Source: Lachnospiraceae bacterium
GTDB lineage: Bacteria > Bacillota > Clostridia > Lachnospirales > Lachnospiraceae
DNA: 64,000 bases
Reading direction: 5' to 3'
Assembly: GCA_022845895.1 (NCBI GenBank)
Contig: AP025573.1
Span: 2,328,501 to 2,392,500 of the forward strand
The translations under genes were made by a program, and so were the position numbers. Position 1 is the stretch's first letter, and each line of letters opens with the position of its first letter. Positions 9,620 to 17,277 of this stretch are shown piece after piece. Below the pieces are notes generated by a model. That model was not told the origin of the DNA. It worked only from the letters and a program-made list of their open reading frames with translations, and did no database searches.

Positions 9620-10756
9620 CTAATAATTGCCGAGGATCTTGAGGCTCCGGCTTTCTTCCCTCAGTCCACGGATTGCATTCTTAACCGCTCCGTCGCTTAA
9701 GCTGCCCTCAAAATCTACGAAAAAGCGGTATTCCCACGAACGCCCCTCTACCGGTCTTGACTCGATCTTCGTCATATTCAGGTCATTATAGATAAAATGA
9801 GACAGCAGATGATACAAGGAACCGCTCTCATGCGCAACCTCAAAGCAGATGCTGATCTTATCCGCATCTTTGCGGAATATCTTCTGGTTCGTTACGACGA
9901 TGAATCTTGTAAAATTATTTTTCTCATCATTGATTCCGTCCACCAGGACAGAAAGGCCGTGTACCTTAGCCGCATACGCGCTGCAAACCGCAGCCTGCGT
10001 CCGGTCCGCGTCCTCCAGGATCTTTTTGGCCGCGATTGCCGTATTCACGACACTGATCTGCTGCCAGTCGGCATGGTCATCCAGGAAACGGGACGTCTGC
10101 ATGAGCGCCTCTGCCTTGGAATAGACACGCTGTATATCCGCAAGCTCCGTCCCTGGCAGTCCCGCCAACGTGTGTGTTACCGGAAGGATCGTCTCCCCTA
10201 CGATATAATTCTCGAATTCCACGAGCAGATCATACATCTCGTTCACCGCTCCCGCCGAAGAGTTCTCAATCGGAAGCACGGCGTAGTCGGCAGAGCCTTC
10301 TTCTATCGCCTCCATGGCATCCCGGAACGTCCTCACATGAAAGCAGTTGCAGCCTTCTCCAAAATATTGCTGCATGGCTGCCTGCCCGTACGCACCCTCC
10401 ACGCCCTGGAATACGACACGCGCCGTGCTCTTGTCAAGAGACGCAACCTCTATGAACGGCAGGCGGCCAAGTGCGCCCGCCTTCACAAGCTGCTGGTACT
10501 GCAGCTTCCTGCTCATGGACATGAGCTGCTGATAGAGCTCCTGTATCCCTTTCTTATTGAAGTCGCTGCTGACCTTGGCGGCCACGTCTGCCAGCTTGTT
10601 CTTTTCCCTCTGACGGTCGAATACCTTCTTTCCTTTCTCGATCTTATACTCGCCGACCTGTTCGCATATGTTCATGCGTCTTTCATACAGTTCCACAATC
10701 TGTGCGTCTATCTCATCCAGCTGTTCCCTCAGTTCTGTCAACTCTGCCATATCCAT
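9620..10756 (-). CDS. pheA: Bifunctional chorismate mutase/prephenate dehydratase
   Basis: A 378-residue P-protein for phenylalanine synthesis: chorismate to prephenate to phenylpyruvate. Residues 1-90 form the AroQ-type chorismate mutase (LREQLDEIDAQIVELYERRM). Residues about 112-290 form the prephenate dehydratase with VFQGVEGAYGQAA and the NNFTRF motif. Residues about 300-378 form an ACT domain with the ESRP motif at 332-335, the usual site of feedback inhibition by phenylalanine. AAGGAGATAG precedes the ATG. It is the first gene of the minus-strand group that continues into the DUF815 ATPase. Confidence 0.96.
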   Translation of the reverse strand: MDMAELTELREQLDEIDAQIVELYERRMNICEQVGEYKIEKGKKVFDRQREKNKLADVAAKVSSDFNKKGIQELYQQLMSMSRKLQYQQLVKAGALGRLPFIEVASLDKSTARVVFQGVEGAYGQAAMQQYFGEGCNCFHVRTFRDAMEAIEEGSADYAVLPIENSSAGAVNEMYDLLVEFENYIVGETILPVTHTLAGLPGTELADIQRVYSKAEALMQTSRFLDDHADWQQISVVNTAIAAKKILEDADRTQAAVCSAYAAKVHGLSVLVDGINDEKNNFTRFIVVTNQKIFRKDADKISICFEVAHESGSLYHLLSHFIYNDLNMTKIESRPVEGRSWEYRFFVDFEGSLSDGAVKNAIRGLREESRSLKILGNY

Positions 10757-10783
10757 CTATCTCCTTCTTGCAAACTAATCTGT

Positions 10784-10789
10784 ATTATA
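10784..10789 (-). promoter_or_regulatory. Predicted -10 box of the pheA promoter
   Basis: A perfect TATAAT on the minus strand lies 28 nt upstream of the pheA ATG. No good -35 hexamer is visible at 16-18 bp, so only the -10 is annotated. Confidence 0.4.
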
Positions 10790-10837
10790 ATACATTTTGT
10801 GCATAAAATCTACTGCCCTTTGGCATACTTACAACGT

Positions 10838-11221
10838 ATGAAACATAATTTTCTCTCCTGTGGAACGGCGGGCTGGTGTATGGAGATCCTATTCACCGGC
10901 CTCCATTCCTATAAAGAAAAGAATCCCACGCTGATGGGCAGCACGTCGATCTGGATGTTCCCGATATACGGGATGGCCAGTTTCCTCTCGCCCGTCTGCA
11001 AAGTCCTGAAAGGCAAAAGCCCGGTCCTTAGAGGAGGTGTATACACATGCTGTATCTTTATCGGAGAATATATCACCGGGTCTGTTTTGCGCAGGATCGA
11101 TGCCTGTCCGTGGGATTACAGCAAGGCTCCTATGAACATCAACGGCCTCGTCCGCCTCGATTATGCGCCTTTCTGGTTCGGCGCCGGACTGCTGTTTGAA
11201 AAAATCCTGTCCAGAAGTTGA
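10838..11221 (+). CDS. Putative ABC-transporter type IV (PF06541-like) membrane protein
   Basis: 127 residues with about four hydrophobic segments (near 5-20, 38-56, 68-84 and 106-122). The conserved-looking pieces GWCMEILFTGL, WMFPIYGMASFL, GEYITGSVLR and WDYS match the small putative ABC-transporter type IV membrane family, whose function is not established. The ATG at 10838 is chosen because the upstream open frame is antisense to pheA; no clear Shine-Dalgarno is visible, so the start is uncertain. It is divergent from pheA, and its stop codon lies inside the palindrome of the nitroreductase promoter. Confidence 0.75.
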   Translation: MKHNFLSCGTAGWCMEILFTGLHSYKEKNPTLMGSTSIWMFPIYGMASFLSPVCKVLKGKSPVLRGGVYTCCIFIGEYITGSVLRRIDACPWDYSKAPMNINGLVRLDYAPFWFGAGLLFEKILSRS

Positions 11222-11263
11222 AAATCTTTCGTATTTATTATATGATATATGAAAGATTTTCAA
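11218..11263 (+). promoter_or_regulatory. Nitroreductase promoter embedded in a perfect 13-bp inverted repeat
   Basis: Arms TTGAAAATCTTTC (11218-11230) and GAAAGATTTTCAA (11251-11263) are perfect complements around a 20-bp centre. The left arm supplies a -35 (TTGAAA) and the centre a -10 (TATGAT, 11241-11246) with 17-bp spacing. The minus strand offers a mirror-image TTGAAA and TATAAT at 15 bp. This looks like an operator covering the promoter of the nitroreductase-pyrBI group. Confidence 0.55.
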
Positions 11264-11280
11264 TATGGGAGGATTATGAT

Positions 11281-11817
11281 ATGAATACCAAGGAATGCAT
11301 CATGACACGAAGAAGCATCCGCAGGTTCAAGCCGGAACGTGTGGAACATTCTCTGTTAGAATCTCTTATATCTACCGCATCCTATTCGCCGTCCTGGAAG
11401 AATAGCCAGATTACCCGTTATATCGCAGTCGAAGATCCTTCAATTCTTGATACTATCGCCACTCATTTTACCCCGGAATTTAATTCCAAGATTGTAAAGC
11501 AGGCACCAATGCTTATTGCAGTTACTTTTGTAAAAGGTATCTGTGGTTTTGAGCGCGACGGTTCTTATACGACAGATAAGGAAGACCGCTGGCAGATGTT
11601 CGATACAGGTATCGCATGCCAGTCCTTCTGTCTAGCCGCTCATGAGGCGGGGCTTGGAACGGTGATTATGGGAATCTGGGACGGTCACGGTATCAGCGGA
11701 CTGCTGCATATACCTCAGGAGGAGGAGCTTGCCGCCTTGATTGCCGTCGGCTGGCCTGATATCGAACCGGCTGTACCCAGAAGAAAATCTGTGGAAGAAT
11801 TATTGACATATGTATAA
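11281..11817 (+). CDS. Nitroreductase-family FMN oxidoreductase
   Basis: 178 residues. The N-terminal [13 protein letters not shown] is the FMN-phosphate-binding signature of the nitroreductase family, and the C-terminal part has [18 protein letters not shown] and the typical end [10 protein letters not shown]. These flavoproteins reduce nitro- or quinone-like substrates with NAD(P)H; the substrate here cannot be read from sequence. GGGAGGA lies 7 nt before the ATG at 11281, so the longer frame (which reads through the palindrome) is rejected. The stop codon is inside the Shine-Dalgarno region of pyrB, so it is the first gene of the pyrB-pyrI operon. Confidence 0.9.
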   Translation: MNTKECIMTRRSIRRFKPERVEHSLLESLISTASYSPSWKNSQITRYIAVEDPSILDTIATHFTPEFNSKIVKQAPMLIAVTFVKGICGFERDGSYTTDKEDRWQMFDTGIACQSFCLAAHEAGLGTVIMGIWDGHGISGLLHIPQEEELAALIAVGWPDIEPAVPRRKSVEELLTYV

Positions 11818-11827
11818 GGAGGTTTTT

Positions 11828-12745
11828 ATGAGACATTTGATGAGTCCACTGGATTTCTCAGTGGAAGAGTTGGATAAACTGATGGATGTGGCTAATGATA
11901 TAGAGGCCAATCCGGAAAAATATGCGCATGCATGTGAGGGGAAGAAGCTTGCCACTTTGTTCTATGAGCCAAGCACAAGGACAAGGCTGAGCCATGAGGC
12001 TGCCATGCTGAATCTGGGCGGCAGCATCCTGGGGTTCTCTACCGCCGATTCCAGCTCTGCCGCTAAGGGGGAAAGCGTGTCAGATACGATCCGTACCATA
12101 TCATGTTATGCTGACATATGCGCCATGCGCCATCCGAAGGAAGGCGCGCCTATGGTAGCGTGCCGCCACTCTTCCATCCCTGTAATCAACGCAGGAGACG
12201 GGGGACACCAGCACCCGACCCAGACGTTGACAGACCTGCTTACCATCCGCTCTTTAAAGGGGCATCTCTCCGGCATGACCATCGGGCTCTGCGGGGATCT
12301 GAAGTTCGGACGCACCGTCCACTCGCTTATCCATGCACTTGTCCGATATACGGGAATCAGATTCATCCTGATATCCCCGGAAGAGCTGAGGCTGCCTGGC
12401 TACATACGCAATGATGTTCTGGATGCCAAAGATGTACCGTATGAAGAAGTGGTCCGTCTTGAAGATGCTCTTCCCAAACTGGATATCTTGTACATGACAC
12501 GTGTACAGAAGGAGCGCTTCTTCAATGAGGAAGACTATGTCCGTATGAAGGATTTCTACATCCTGGATGCGAAGAAGATGGAGCTGGCTCCGGACAATAT
12601 GTTCGTCCTCCATCCGCTTCCGAGAGTGAACGAAATCTCTGTAGAAGTAGACAGCGACCCAAGGGCCGCTTATTTCAGACAGATGCAGTATGGCGTCTAC
12701 GTGCGGATGGCTCTCATACTTACATTACTGGAAATTGAAGTTTAG
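11828..12745 (+). CDS. pyrB: Aspartate carbamoyltransferase catalytic subunit
   Basis: A 305-residue catalytic chain that joins carbamoyl phosphate and aspartate in pyrimidine synthesis. The carbamoyl-phosphate loop [11 protein letters not shown] (near residues 45-55), the [12 protein letters not shown] motif (near 130) and HPLPRV (near 264) are all present. Start at 11828: AAGGAGG lies 5 nt upstream and overlaps the nitroreductase stop. It is followed after 11 nt by pyrI, so the two make the class B (catalytic plus regulatory) enzyme seen in many Clostridia. No PyrR-type attenuator is visible between the promoter and this gene. Confidence 0.97.
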   Translation: MRHLMSPLDFSVEELDKLMDVANDIEANPEKYAHACEGKKLATLFYEPSTRTRLSHEAAMLNLGGSILGFSTADSSSAAKGESVSDTIRTISCYADICAMRHPKEGAPMVACRHSSIPVINAGDGGHQHPTQTLTDLLTIRSLKGHLSGMTIGLCGDLKFGRTVHSLIHALVRYTGIRFILISPEELRLPGYIRNDVLDAKDVPYEEVVRLEDALPKLDILYMTRVQKERFFNEEDYVRMKDFYILDAKKMELAPDNMFVLHPLPRVNEISVEVDSDPRAAYFRQMQYGVYVRMALILTLLEIEV

Positions 12746-12756
12746 GAGGAATTGTA

Positions 12757-13197
12757 ATGGTTGAAAATACATTAAATGTAGGCAGCATATCGGAAGGTTT
12801 CGTACTGGACCATATCCAGGCGGGAAGAAGCATGGATATCTATAAGCACCTGAAGCTGGATAAGCTGGACTGCTGTGTCGCTATCATCAAGAATGCGCGC
12901 AGCAGCAAGATGGGGAGGAAAGATATCATCAAGATCGAATGTCCGATAGATTTCATAGATCTGGATATCCTCGGCTTTATAGATCACAATATCACGATCA
13001 ATATCATCAAGGATCAGAAGATCGTGGACAAGAAAGCATTAAAGCTTCCGAAAGAGATTACAAACGTCATCCGATGCAAGAATCCGCGCTGTATCACTTC
13101 CATCGAGCAGGAGCTGGACCACATCTTTGTCCTGACAGACCCGGAAAAGGAAATCTACCGATGCAAATACTGCGAAGAGAAATACGACGAGCGTTAG
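12757..13197 (+). CDS. pyrI: Aspartate carbamoyltransferase regulatory subunit
   Basis: A 146-residue regulatory chain. The N-terminal half is the allosteric nucleotide-binding domain (GFVLDHIQAG). The C-terminal zinc domain has the four cysteines as CKNPRC and CKYC, which contact the catalytic trimer in this family. Length and Cys spacing are normal. AGGAGG lies 7 nt before the ATG. The TAG stop is immediately followed by the conserved left end of composite element 1, so pyrI mRNA would carry the type I structured module as its 3' end. Confidence 0.97.
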   Translation: MVENTLNVGSISEGFVLDHIQAGRSMDIYKHLKLDKLDCCVAIIKNARSSKMGRKDIIKIECPIDFIDLDILGFIDHNITINIIKDQKIVDKKALKLPKEITNVIRCKNPRCITSIEQELDHIFVLTDPEKEIYRCKYCEEKYDER

Positions 13198-13417
13198 AAA
13201 TGTGGGTTTAAGTAAACTAGACGCCGATGGGGAGGTATGGGCATCTGCTCCGATGCGTCCGGGAACTGCGACTATCACACAGATTCCTAACCCTGTGGAC
13301 TGTTCGCCGATAGCGGCTCTCATCCCACAAGCCAAGGAATCTGGTGAGGATTCTCCGTCCCTCCCGCTTAAACCTTCGCATCTGTCCCATACCTCCCCAT
13401 CGGCTATCTACTTTACT
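13198..13417 (+). ncRNA. Type I structured module (predicted rod-like RNA), copy 1
   Basis: A 220-nt nested fold starting right after the pyrI stop. Helices from outside in are: AGTAAA with TTTACT; GCCGATGGGGAGGTATGGG (13223-13241) with its exact complement at 13386-13404; GATGCG with CGCATC; GGGA with TCCC; AGATTCCT (13281-13288) with AGGAATCT (13335-13342); TGTGG with CCACA; and GCCG-ATAG-CGGC at the tip (13306-13317). Unpaired segments such as CATCTGCTCC and GGATTCTCCG are shared with type II modules while helices change in a compensatory way. No expression evidence exists here, and the transcription direction is inferred from pyrI. Confidence 0.65.
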
Positions 13418-13534
13418 GGCATGGGCGGGGGCGACTGTGTAACACGATTGGCTGATGGAAGTGCTTTGTTTGTGTAAGTATAGTGATAGAGGGCTAAGCA
13501 AGCTAAGCCCTTTGTCGAAAAGAAATCCTAATAC

Positions 13535-13600
13535 AAGAAGAGCCGGAACCAGGCAGGGGATGTTATCTCAACATCCCCGTACCTGATTCCGGCTCTTCTT
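13535..13600. repeat. Palindromic hairpin repeat (AAGAAGAGCCGGAA family), copy a
   Basis: Long inverted repeat with outer arms AAGAAGAGCCGGAA and TTCCGGCTCTTCTT and an inner GGGGATGTT/AACATCCCC stem. Related copies are at 28121-28189 and 54229-54301. It sits between the two inward-facing modules, where a bidirectional transcription stop would be expected. Confidence 0.75.
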
Positions 13601-13799
13601 GCAGCAACGGCGTGTACGCCTCGCCGCAAATGTTAACAACGAACAAACTCGCCAGCCTGATTCATCTGGACTAGCAAAACTCTTATCATTCATCTGCTCT
13701 TTGTGTTACATTAAGCTTGCGATATTTTATCACTCAACTGACGCAGCCAGCGGCCATCCGCTGGCCAGCAACGCCACACAGCCGCACTCGACCTTGTTA

Positions 13800-14019
13800 A
13801 GTGAAGTAGATAGCGGGCGGGGAGCCGGGTGGGAGATGCGCAGGTGTAAGCGGAAGAGGCGGAGAATCCTTTCCGTATCCCTTATCCTGCGGGATGTAAG
13901 CCGCTATCGGCGCGCATTCCGCAGGGTTAGGGCTACGTGAAATAGTCAGAGCCTCGGACGCATCGGAGCAGATGCCACCCGGCTCCCTGTCCGCGGTCTG
14001 TTTCACTAAACCCACATTT
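13800..14019 (-). ncRNA. Type II structured module (predicted rod-like RNA), copy 1
   Basis: Reads leftward from the stop codon of the flavodoxin-fold gene. It has the same nested plan as type I but different helix sequences: AGTGAA with TTCACT, GGGAGCCGGGTGG with CCACCCGGCTCCC, GAGGC with GCCTC, CCTGCGG with CCGCAGG, and the tip GCCG-ATAG-CGGC. The 9-bp helix CGTAGCCCT/AGGGATACG has one mismatch. Length is again 220 nt. Confidence 0.65.
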
Positions 14020-14560
14020 AGATTTCCTCTCCGAGGCGCTGGATTTCTTCCAGGATTCCTGTCTTGTCGACATCTCCTTTTTCGCTTGCATTTTCTGCTA
14101 TCACGTGCCCTCTGTCGTTCCACTCCAGATAGTCGGCCATAATCTCATATGTCTTCACGATACCGGCAAATGCTTCTTTCTTATCTGCACCACAGACGAG
14201 CAGCATGCATTCCTTCGTCCCTTTGAATGGAGCTTCCCCTCTCAGAAGCGCGTAAAACCGGTCTATGACGGCCTTTATCTGCTCCGGAAAGGTAAACCAG
14301 TATAGCGGGGTTGCGAATACGATGACATCTGCCTCCAGCAGGACCGGTGCGATATGGTTAAAATCATCTGCATACACGCATGGGTTTCCGGCCTTATAAC
14401 ACCCTTCACATGCATGGCATCCCTGGATGTCAAGCTCTGCGGCACTGATTGTCGTAAGCTTGTGTCCTTTTCTACCTGCGCCTCTGATGAACGCATTGGC
14501 CATCTTTTCACTGTTGCCGTTCTTTCGGGGGCTTCCTGTTATCACTACGATATTCTTCAT
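14018..14560 (-). CDS. Flavodoxin-fold NAD(P)H-dependent FMN reductase
   Basis: 180 residues. ITGSPRKNGNSEKMA near the N-terminus is the FMN-phosphate loop of NADPH-dependent FMN reductase/iron-sulfur flavoprotein relatives, and ATPLYWFTFPEQIKAVIDRFY is the second flavin-contacting region. A CHACEGCYKAGNPC cluster near residues 47-60 resembles the cysteine motif of the iron-sulfur flavoprotein group. Start at 14560 with GAGGAGG upstream; the ATG overlaps the TGA of the YbaK gene by 4 nt, so the two are translationally coupled. The TAA stop overlaps the right end of composite element 1. Confidence 0.85.
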   Translation of the reverse strand: MKNIVVITGSPRKNGNSEKMANAFIRGAGRKGHKLTTISAAELDIQGCHACEGCYKAGNPCVYADDFNHIAPVLLEADVIVFATPLYWFTFPEQIKAVIDRFYALLRGEAPFKGTKECMLLVCGADKKEAFAGIVKTYEIMADYLEWNDRGHVIAENASEKGDVDKTGILEEIQRLGEEI

Positions 14561-15054
14561 CGGCTTTCCTCCTCTCTCTTCCATCCGCTGCAGATATCTA
14601 TCCACTGCCTGCACCCGGTCACCTCATATAAGTCCCGGCCGGTAATGCCGACCGCACTGTTGCCTGTGCCGCCGGACGTATACACGTAATCTTCCATGAA
14701 GCGCTTAATGGATATGTCCATATATACCTTGGCCCTTTTCCCGGGAAGGGCGATGGGGCTTACCGCCCCTGGCCTGCAGCCTGTGTAATCCATCAGGTCT
14801 TCTTCGTCCAGGACGACCCTTTTCACTTTGAACTGCTTTTCGTACTTGGCAGCATCAATCTTCGCATCTCCTGACAGTATGATTACATTGGCGCCGATAG
14901 GCGCGGCAAATACAAGCGTCTTGGCTATCTTCTCTGCCGGTATGCCGAGCAGCTTCATAGAATCTTCCGTACTTTCAAACTCTCTCTCACAGTCACGTAT
15001 CTCATATACAAACGACTGCCTTTCCAATAATTTGACCACTCGATCTGCTGCCAT
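14557..15054 (-). CDS. YbaK/EbsC-family aminoacyl-tRNA deacylase
   Basis: 165 residues matching the YbaK/EbsC editing domain that hydrolyses mis-charged tRNA (Cys-tRNA-Pro in characterised members). Family-like segments are EKIAKTLVFA, a lysine-rich middle, GCRPGAVSPIAL and VYTSGGTGNSAVGI. The start is placed at 15054 with GGAGG 7 nt upstream; the longer frame lacks a ribosome-binding site. Its stop overlaps the start of the flavodoxin-fold gene. It lies just downstream of the RNase P RNA terminator. Confidence 0.88.
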   Translation of the reverse strand: MAADRVVKLLERQSFVYEIRDCEREFESTEDSMKLLGIPAEKIAKTLVFAAPIGANVIILSGDAKIDAAKYEKQFKVKRVVLDEEDLMDYTGCRPGAVSPIALPGKRAKVYMDISIKRFMEDYVYTSGGTGNSAVGITGRDLYEVTGCRQWIDICSGWKREEESR

Positions 15055-15143
15055 AATCGTTCCTCCAAGTTCGACCTTTTTATCTATATCATCAGCCAAC
15101 GTCAAGCCAGCTTGGCTTTGGCGCGTCGCTCACGGGCATAAAT

Positions 15144-15175
15144 CACAAAAAGACATGGTACCGTAATACCACGTC
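15144..15175 (-). terminator. Terminator of the RNase P RNA
   Basis: Minus strand: GACGTGGTA pairs with TACCATGTC (one G-U) around a short loop, followed by TTTTTG. It begins a few bases after the mature 3' end of the RNase P RNA. Confidence 0.75.
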
Positions 15176-15178
15176 CAT

Positions 15179-15530
15179 ATGCAAGCAAGACGATAAGCCG
15201 GGTTATGTCGTTGGGTAATCATCTATCTAGACCTGCTGTCGCCAGCAGGTTCCAGCAACCTACCTAAGGCGTGGCGGGCCGCCACAATGCCTTTATCCGG
15301 TCTTGCTTCGGATGGGGTTTACATGTGCCCTCCCTGTTACCAGAGAGGCGGTAGTCTCTTACACTGCCCTTCCAACCTTACCCGGATGAACCGGGCGGTA
15401 CATTTCTGTTGCACTGGCCTTGGAGTCGCCTCCACCGGACGTTATCCGGCATCCTGCCCTGTGAAGCCCGGACTTTCCTCACCTGCGGCCTTTCGGCCCT
15501 CGCAGCTGCGATTACCTGTCTTACTTGCAT
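15179..15530 (-). ncRNA. rnpB: RNase P RNA component
   Basis: The catalytic RNA that matures tRNA 5' ends. On the minus strand the universally conserved GAGGAAAGTCCGGGC block lies near the 5' end, with an ACAGAAA block in the centre and a conserved 3' segment AACCCGGCTTATC. The ends pair as helix P1: ATGCAAGTAAGAC at 15530-15518 with GTCTTGCTTGCAT at 15191-15179 (one G-U). About 352 nt is normal for a bacterial type A-like molecule. Its promoter lies just upstream and a T-rich terminator just downstream, so it is a free-standing transcript. Confidence 0.95.
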
Positions 15531-15535
15531 CTCAT

Positions 15536-15564
15536 ACTTTACCATACTCTATCCTTATTGTAAA
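15536..15564 (-). promoter_or_regulatory. rnpB promoter
   Basis: Minus strand TTTACA (15564-15559), a 17-bp spacer, and TAAAGT (15541-15536), positioned so that transcription starts at or next to the 5' strand of RNase P helix P1. Confidence 0.6.
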
Positions 15565-15576
15565 GATACACGTCTG

Positions 15577-16050
15577 TCAGATTCCTTCATCCTCTATGAG
15601 TCCATCTCCGTCCGCCGCGGTGGTTGCAAGCGTATCGCACCGTTCATTCTGCGGATGACCGTCATGTCCTTTTACCCAGATGAACGTGACTTTGTGAGGC
15701 TCTTTTGCCTTCAGCAGCCGCTGCCACAAATCCACGTTCTTTACCGGTTCATTCTTGCCGCGCTTCCATCCTTTTTTCAGCCACCCGTCTATCCAGTGCT
15801 GATTGAACGCGTCCACCACATATTTTGAATCAGAGTACAGTTCTATCTCACAGGGCCGGTTCAGCGCTTCCAGACCAGCGATGGCAGCCATGAGCTCCAT
15901 CCGGTTGTTTGTCGTCTTCTTATACCCCTGTGAGAGTTCTTTCGTGTGCAGCATGCCTCTGGAATCTGTATATTCCAGGACCGTGCCATACCCTCCCGGC
16001 CCGTCCGGGTTCCCCCTTGCGGCTCCGTCGGTATATATTTTTACGTGCAT
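15577..16050 (-). CDS. rnhA: Ribonuclease HI
   Basis: 157 residues, normal for type 1 RNase H, which cuts the RNA strand of RNA-DNA hybrids. The catalytic acidic residues are visible in order: Asp8 in [10 protein letters not shown], Glu in NNRMELMAA, Asp in [11 protein letters not shown], and the final Asp in [12 protein letters not shown]. The basic-protrusion-like [16 protein letters not shown] is present. AGGAGAGAG precedes the ATG. The gene ends just upstream of the rnpB promoter on the same strand. Confidence 0.95.
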   Translation of the reverse strand: MHVKIYTDGAARGNPDGPGGYGTVLEYTDSRGMLHTKELSQGYKKTTNNRMELMAAIAGLEALNRPCEIELYSDSKYVVDAFNQHWIDGWLKKGWKRGKNEPVKNVDLWQRLLKAKEPHKVTFIWVKGHDGHPQNERCDTLATTAADGDGLIEDEGI

Positions 16051-16062
16051 ATCATCTCTCTC

Positions 16063-16746
16063 CTATATTTCAAATGTCTGTCCATCTTCTGTAATATGCA
16101 TGACTTTGGCTTTATAGCCTGCGGCAGCCTCATTATCCATCAGACGCTCGTATACGTCGTATCTGTCCCACATATGCATAGGGAATACGCAGTTCGTATG
16201 CGTATGCTTCATGAAATAGTCAAGTCCCCAGTAATACTGCTCTTCCTGCCTGGGATCCAAAGGTACGAATGCCACATCTATGACCTCACCCTCCAGCTTG
16301 CCGATCTCGTGCTGGTAATTTCTCCGCATCATCTCATTATACGCGGGACTTTCCTCTTCCCAGTGCCACCAGTTCAGATCCCCCGCATGATATATCGTCT
16401 TCCCTTCCGCACGTACGAGGAAGGCGATGCCTTCATCTGTCGAACGCAAGGTGCTGATGCACAGGCCATCCACCTGGAGCTCCTGCCTGGGGCCTGCATA
16501 GATGACACGCTCCGCCTGTCCGTCCGCCTTGATGTCATCTGACAAGATATATGTTATGTCGTCGTATATTCCGGCCCACGTAAATATTTTCTTCTGGAAG
16601 TGGTCCGGATGAGCGTGGCTGGAAAATACATATACGCTTTTCTCTTTTGGAAGAAGCGGGAGCTCTCCCCTGTAATAATCAAAGACAAGGACAGCTTTTT
16701 CCAGTTCAAGGACGAATCCGCTGTGATTCATGTAGGTTATTTTCAT
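16063..16746 (-). CDS. Metallo-beta-lactamase-fold hydrolase
   Basis: 227 residues of the MBL fold. The metal motif is SSHAHPDHF near residue 43, a later ligand lies in HAGDLNWWHW near 120, and a C-terminal HTHTN/PMHMWD region supplies the last histidines. The substrate is unknown; compact members of this type are usually annotated only as MBL-fold hydrolases. AAGGAG is present but about 14 nt before the ATG. It is 12 nt upstream of rnhA and directly follows the mogA-like gene, all on the minus strand. Confidence 0.85.
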   Translation of the reverse strand: MKITYMNHSGFVLELEKAVLVFDYYRGELPLLPKEKSVYVFSSHAHPDHFQKKIFTWAGIYDDITYILSDDIKADGQAERVIYAGPRQELQVDGLCISTLRSTDEGIAFLVRAEGKTIYHAGDLNWWHWEEESPAYNEMMRRNYQHEIGKLEGEVIDVAFVPLDPRQEEQYYWGLDYFMKHTHTNCVFPMHMWDRYDVYERLMDNEAAAGYKAKVMHITEDGQTFEI

Positions 16747-16755
16747 ATGCTCGTT

Positions 16756-17223
16756 CTATTCTCCTTTTATGACTTCTACCGCATGGGTAATCTCAGGCAG
16801 CAGATAATCCAGGCACTGCTTTACTGCCTTCGCATTGCCGGGCAGATTGACGATGAGCACGTCCCCCCTGATTCCGGCTGCACTTCGGTTCAGCATCGAC
16901 CGCTTTGTCACCTGCATCGTGAATGCGCGCATGGCTTCCGGAATACCGGGAATAGGCCTGTCCACGACATCCATCGTCGCCTCCGGCGTACAATCATGCG
17001 GCGCGCAGCCGGCTCCTCCGGTGGTGAGTATCAAGTCGGTCAGGTGGGCGTCCGCCATCCTCTGCATGACAGTGGATATCACCTTGCGGTCGCTTGGAAG
17101 CGCTTTCATAAACACGACGCTGTGCCCGGCGTCTTCCATAATCTTCTTGACGACCTGTCCGCCCGCATCTTCTTTTAGCCCTTTGTATATCTCTGTACTC
17201 GCTGTAATGATTGCAACTTTCAT
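16756..17223 (-). CDS. MogA/MoaB-type molybdopterin-binding protein
   Basis: 155 residues of the MoCF-biosynthesis fold. The motif TTGGAGCAPHDCTPEATMDV (near 67-86) is the TTGGTG-type signature that binds molybdopterin, followed by RPIPGIPEAMR and VNLPGNAKAV. The family adenylylates molybdopterin. No other molybdenum genes are in the window, so its partner enzymes are elsewhere. TATGGAGGTACAGT precedes the ATG. It lies between lrgB and the MBL gene. Confidence 0.88.
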   Translation of the reverse strand: MKVAIITASTEIYKGLKEDAGGQVVKKIMEDAGHSVVFMKALPSDRKVISTVMQRMADAHLTDLILTTGGAGCAPHDCTPEATMDVVDRPIPGIPEAMRAFTMQVTKRSMLNRSAAGIRGDVLIVNLPGNAKAVKQCLDYLLPEITHAVEVIKGE

Positions 17224-17277
17224 ACTGTACCTCCATAATTTCTCTTAACGTAGTCATATAGTAAAATATTAACGCTT

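Larger units (their letters stand above)
13198..14019. repeat. Composite structured repeat, copy 1 (convergent modules around a central hairpin)
   Basis: An 822-bp intergenic block between convergent genes pyrI and the flavodoxin-fold gene. It contains a type I module reading right (13198-13417), a tail to about 13500, a strong central hairpin (13535-13600), about 190 bp that is nearly identical in copy 2, and a type II module reading left (14019-13800). Both ends carry the terminal sequence AAATGTGGGTTTA as inverted repeats. The block is the reverse-complement counterpart of 27698-28525. No transposase and no obvious target duplication were seen. The family is unknown to me. Confidence 0.85.

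Noticed and set aside
9797..10837. Long plus-strand frame leading into the small membrane-protein gene
   Set aside because: This part is antisense to pheA. Only the last 127 residues, from the ATG at 10838, have membrane-protein character.
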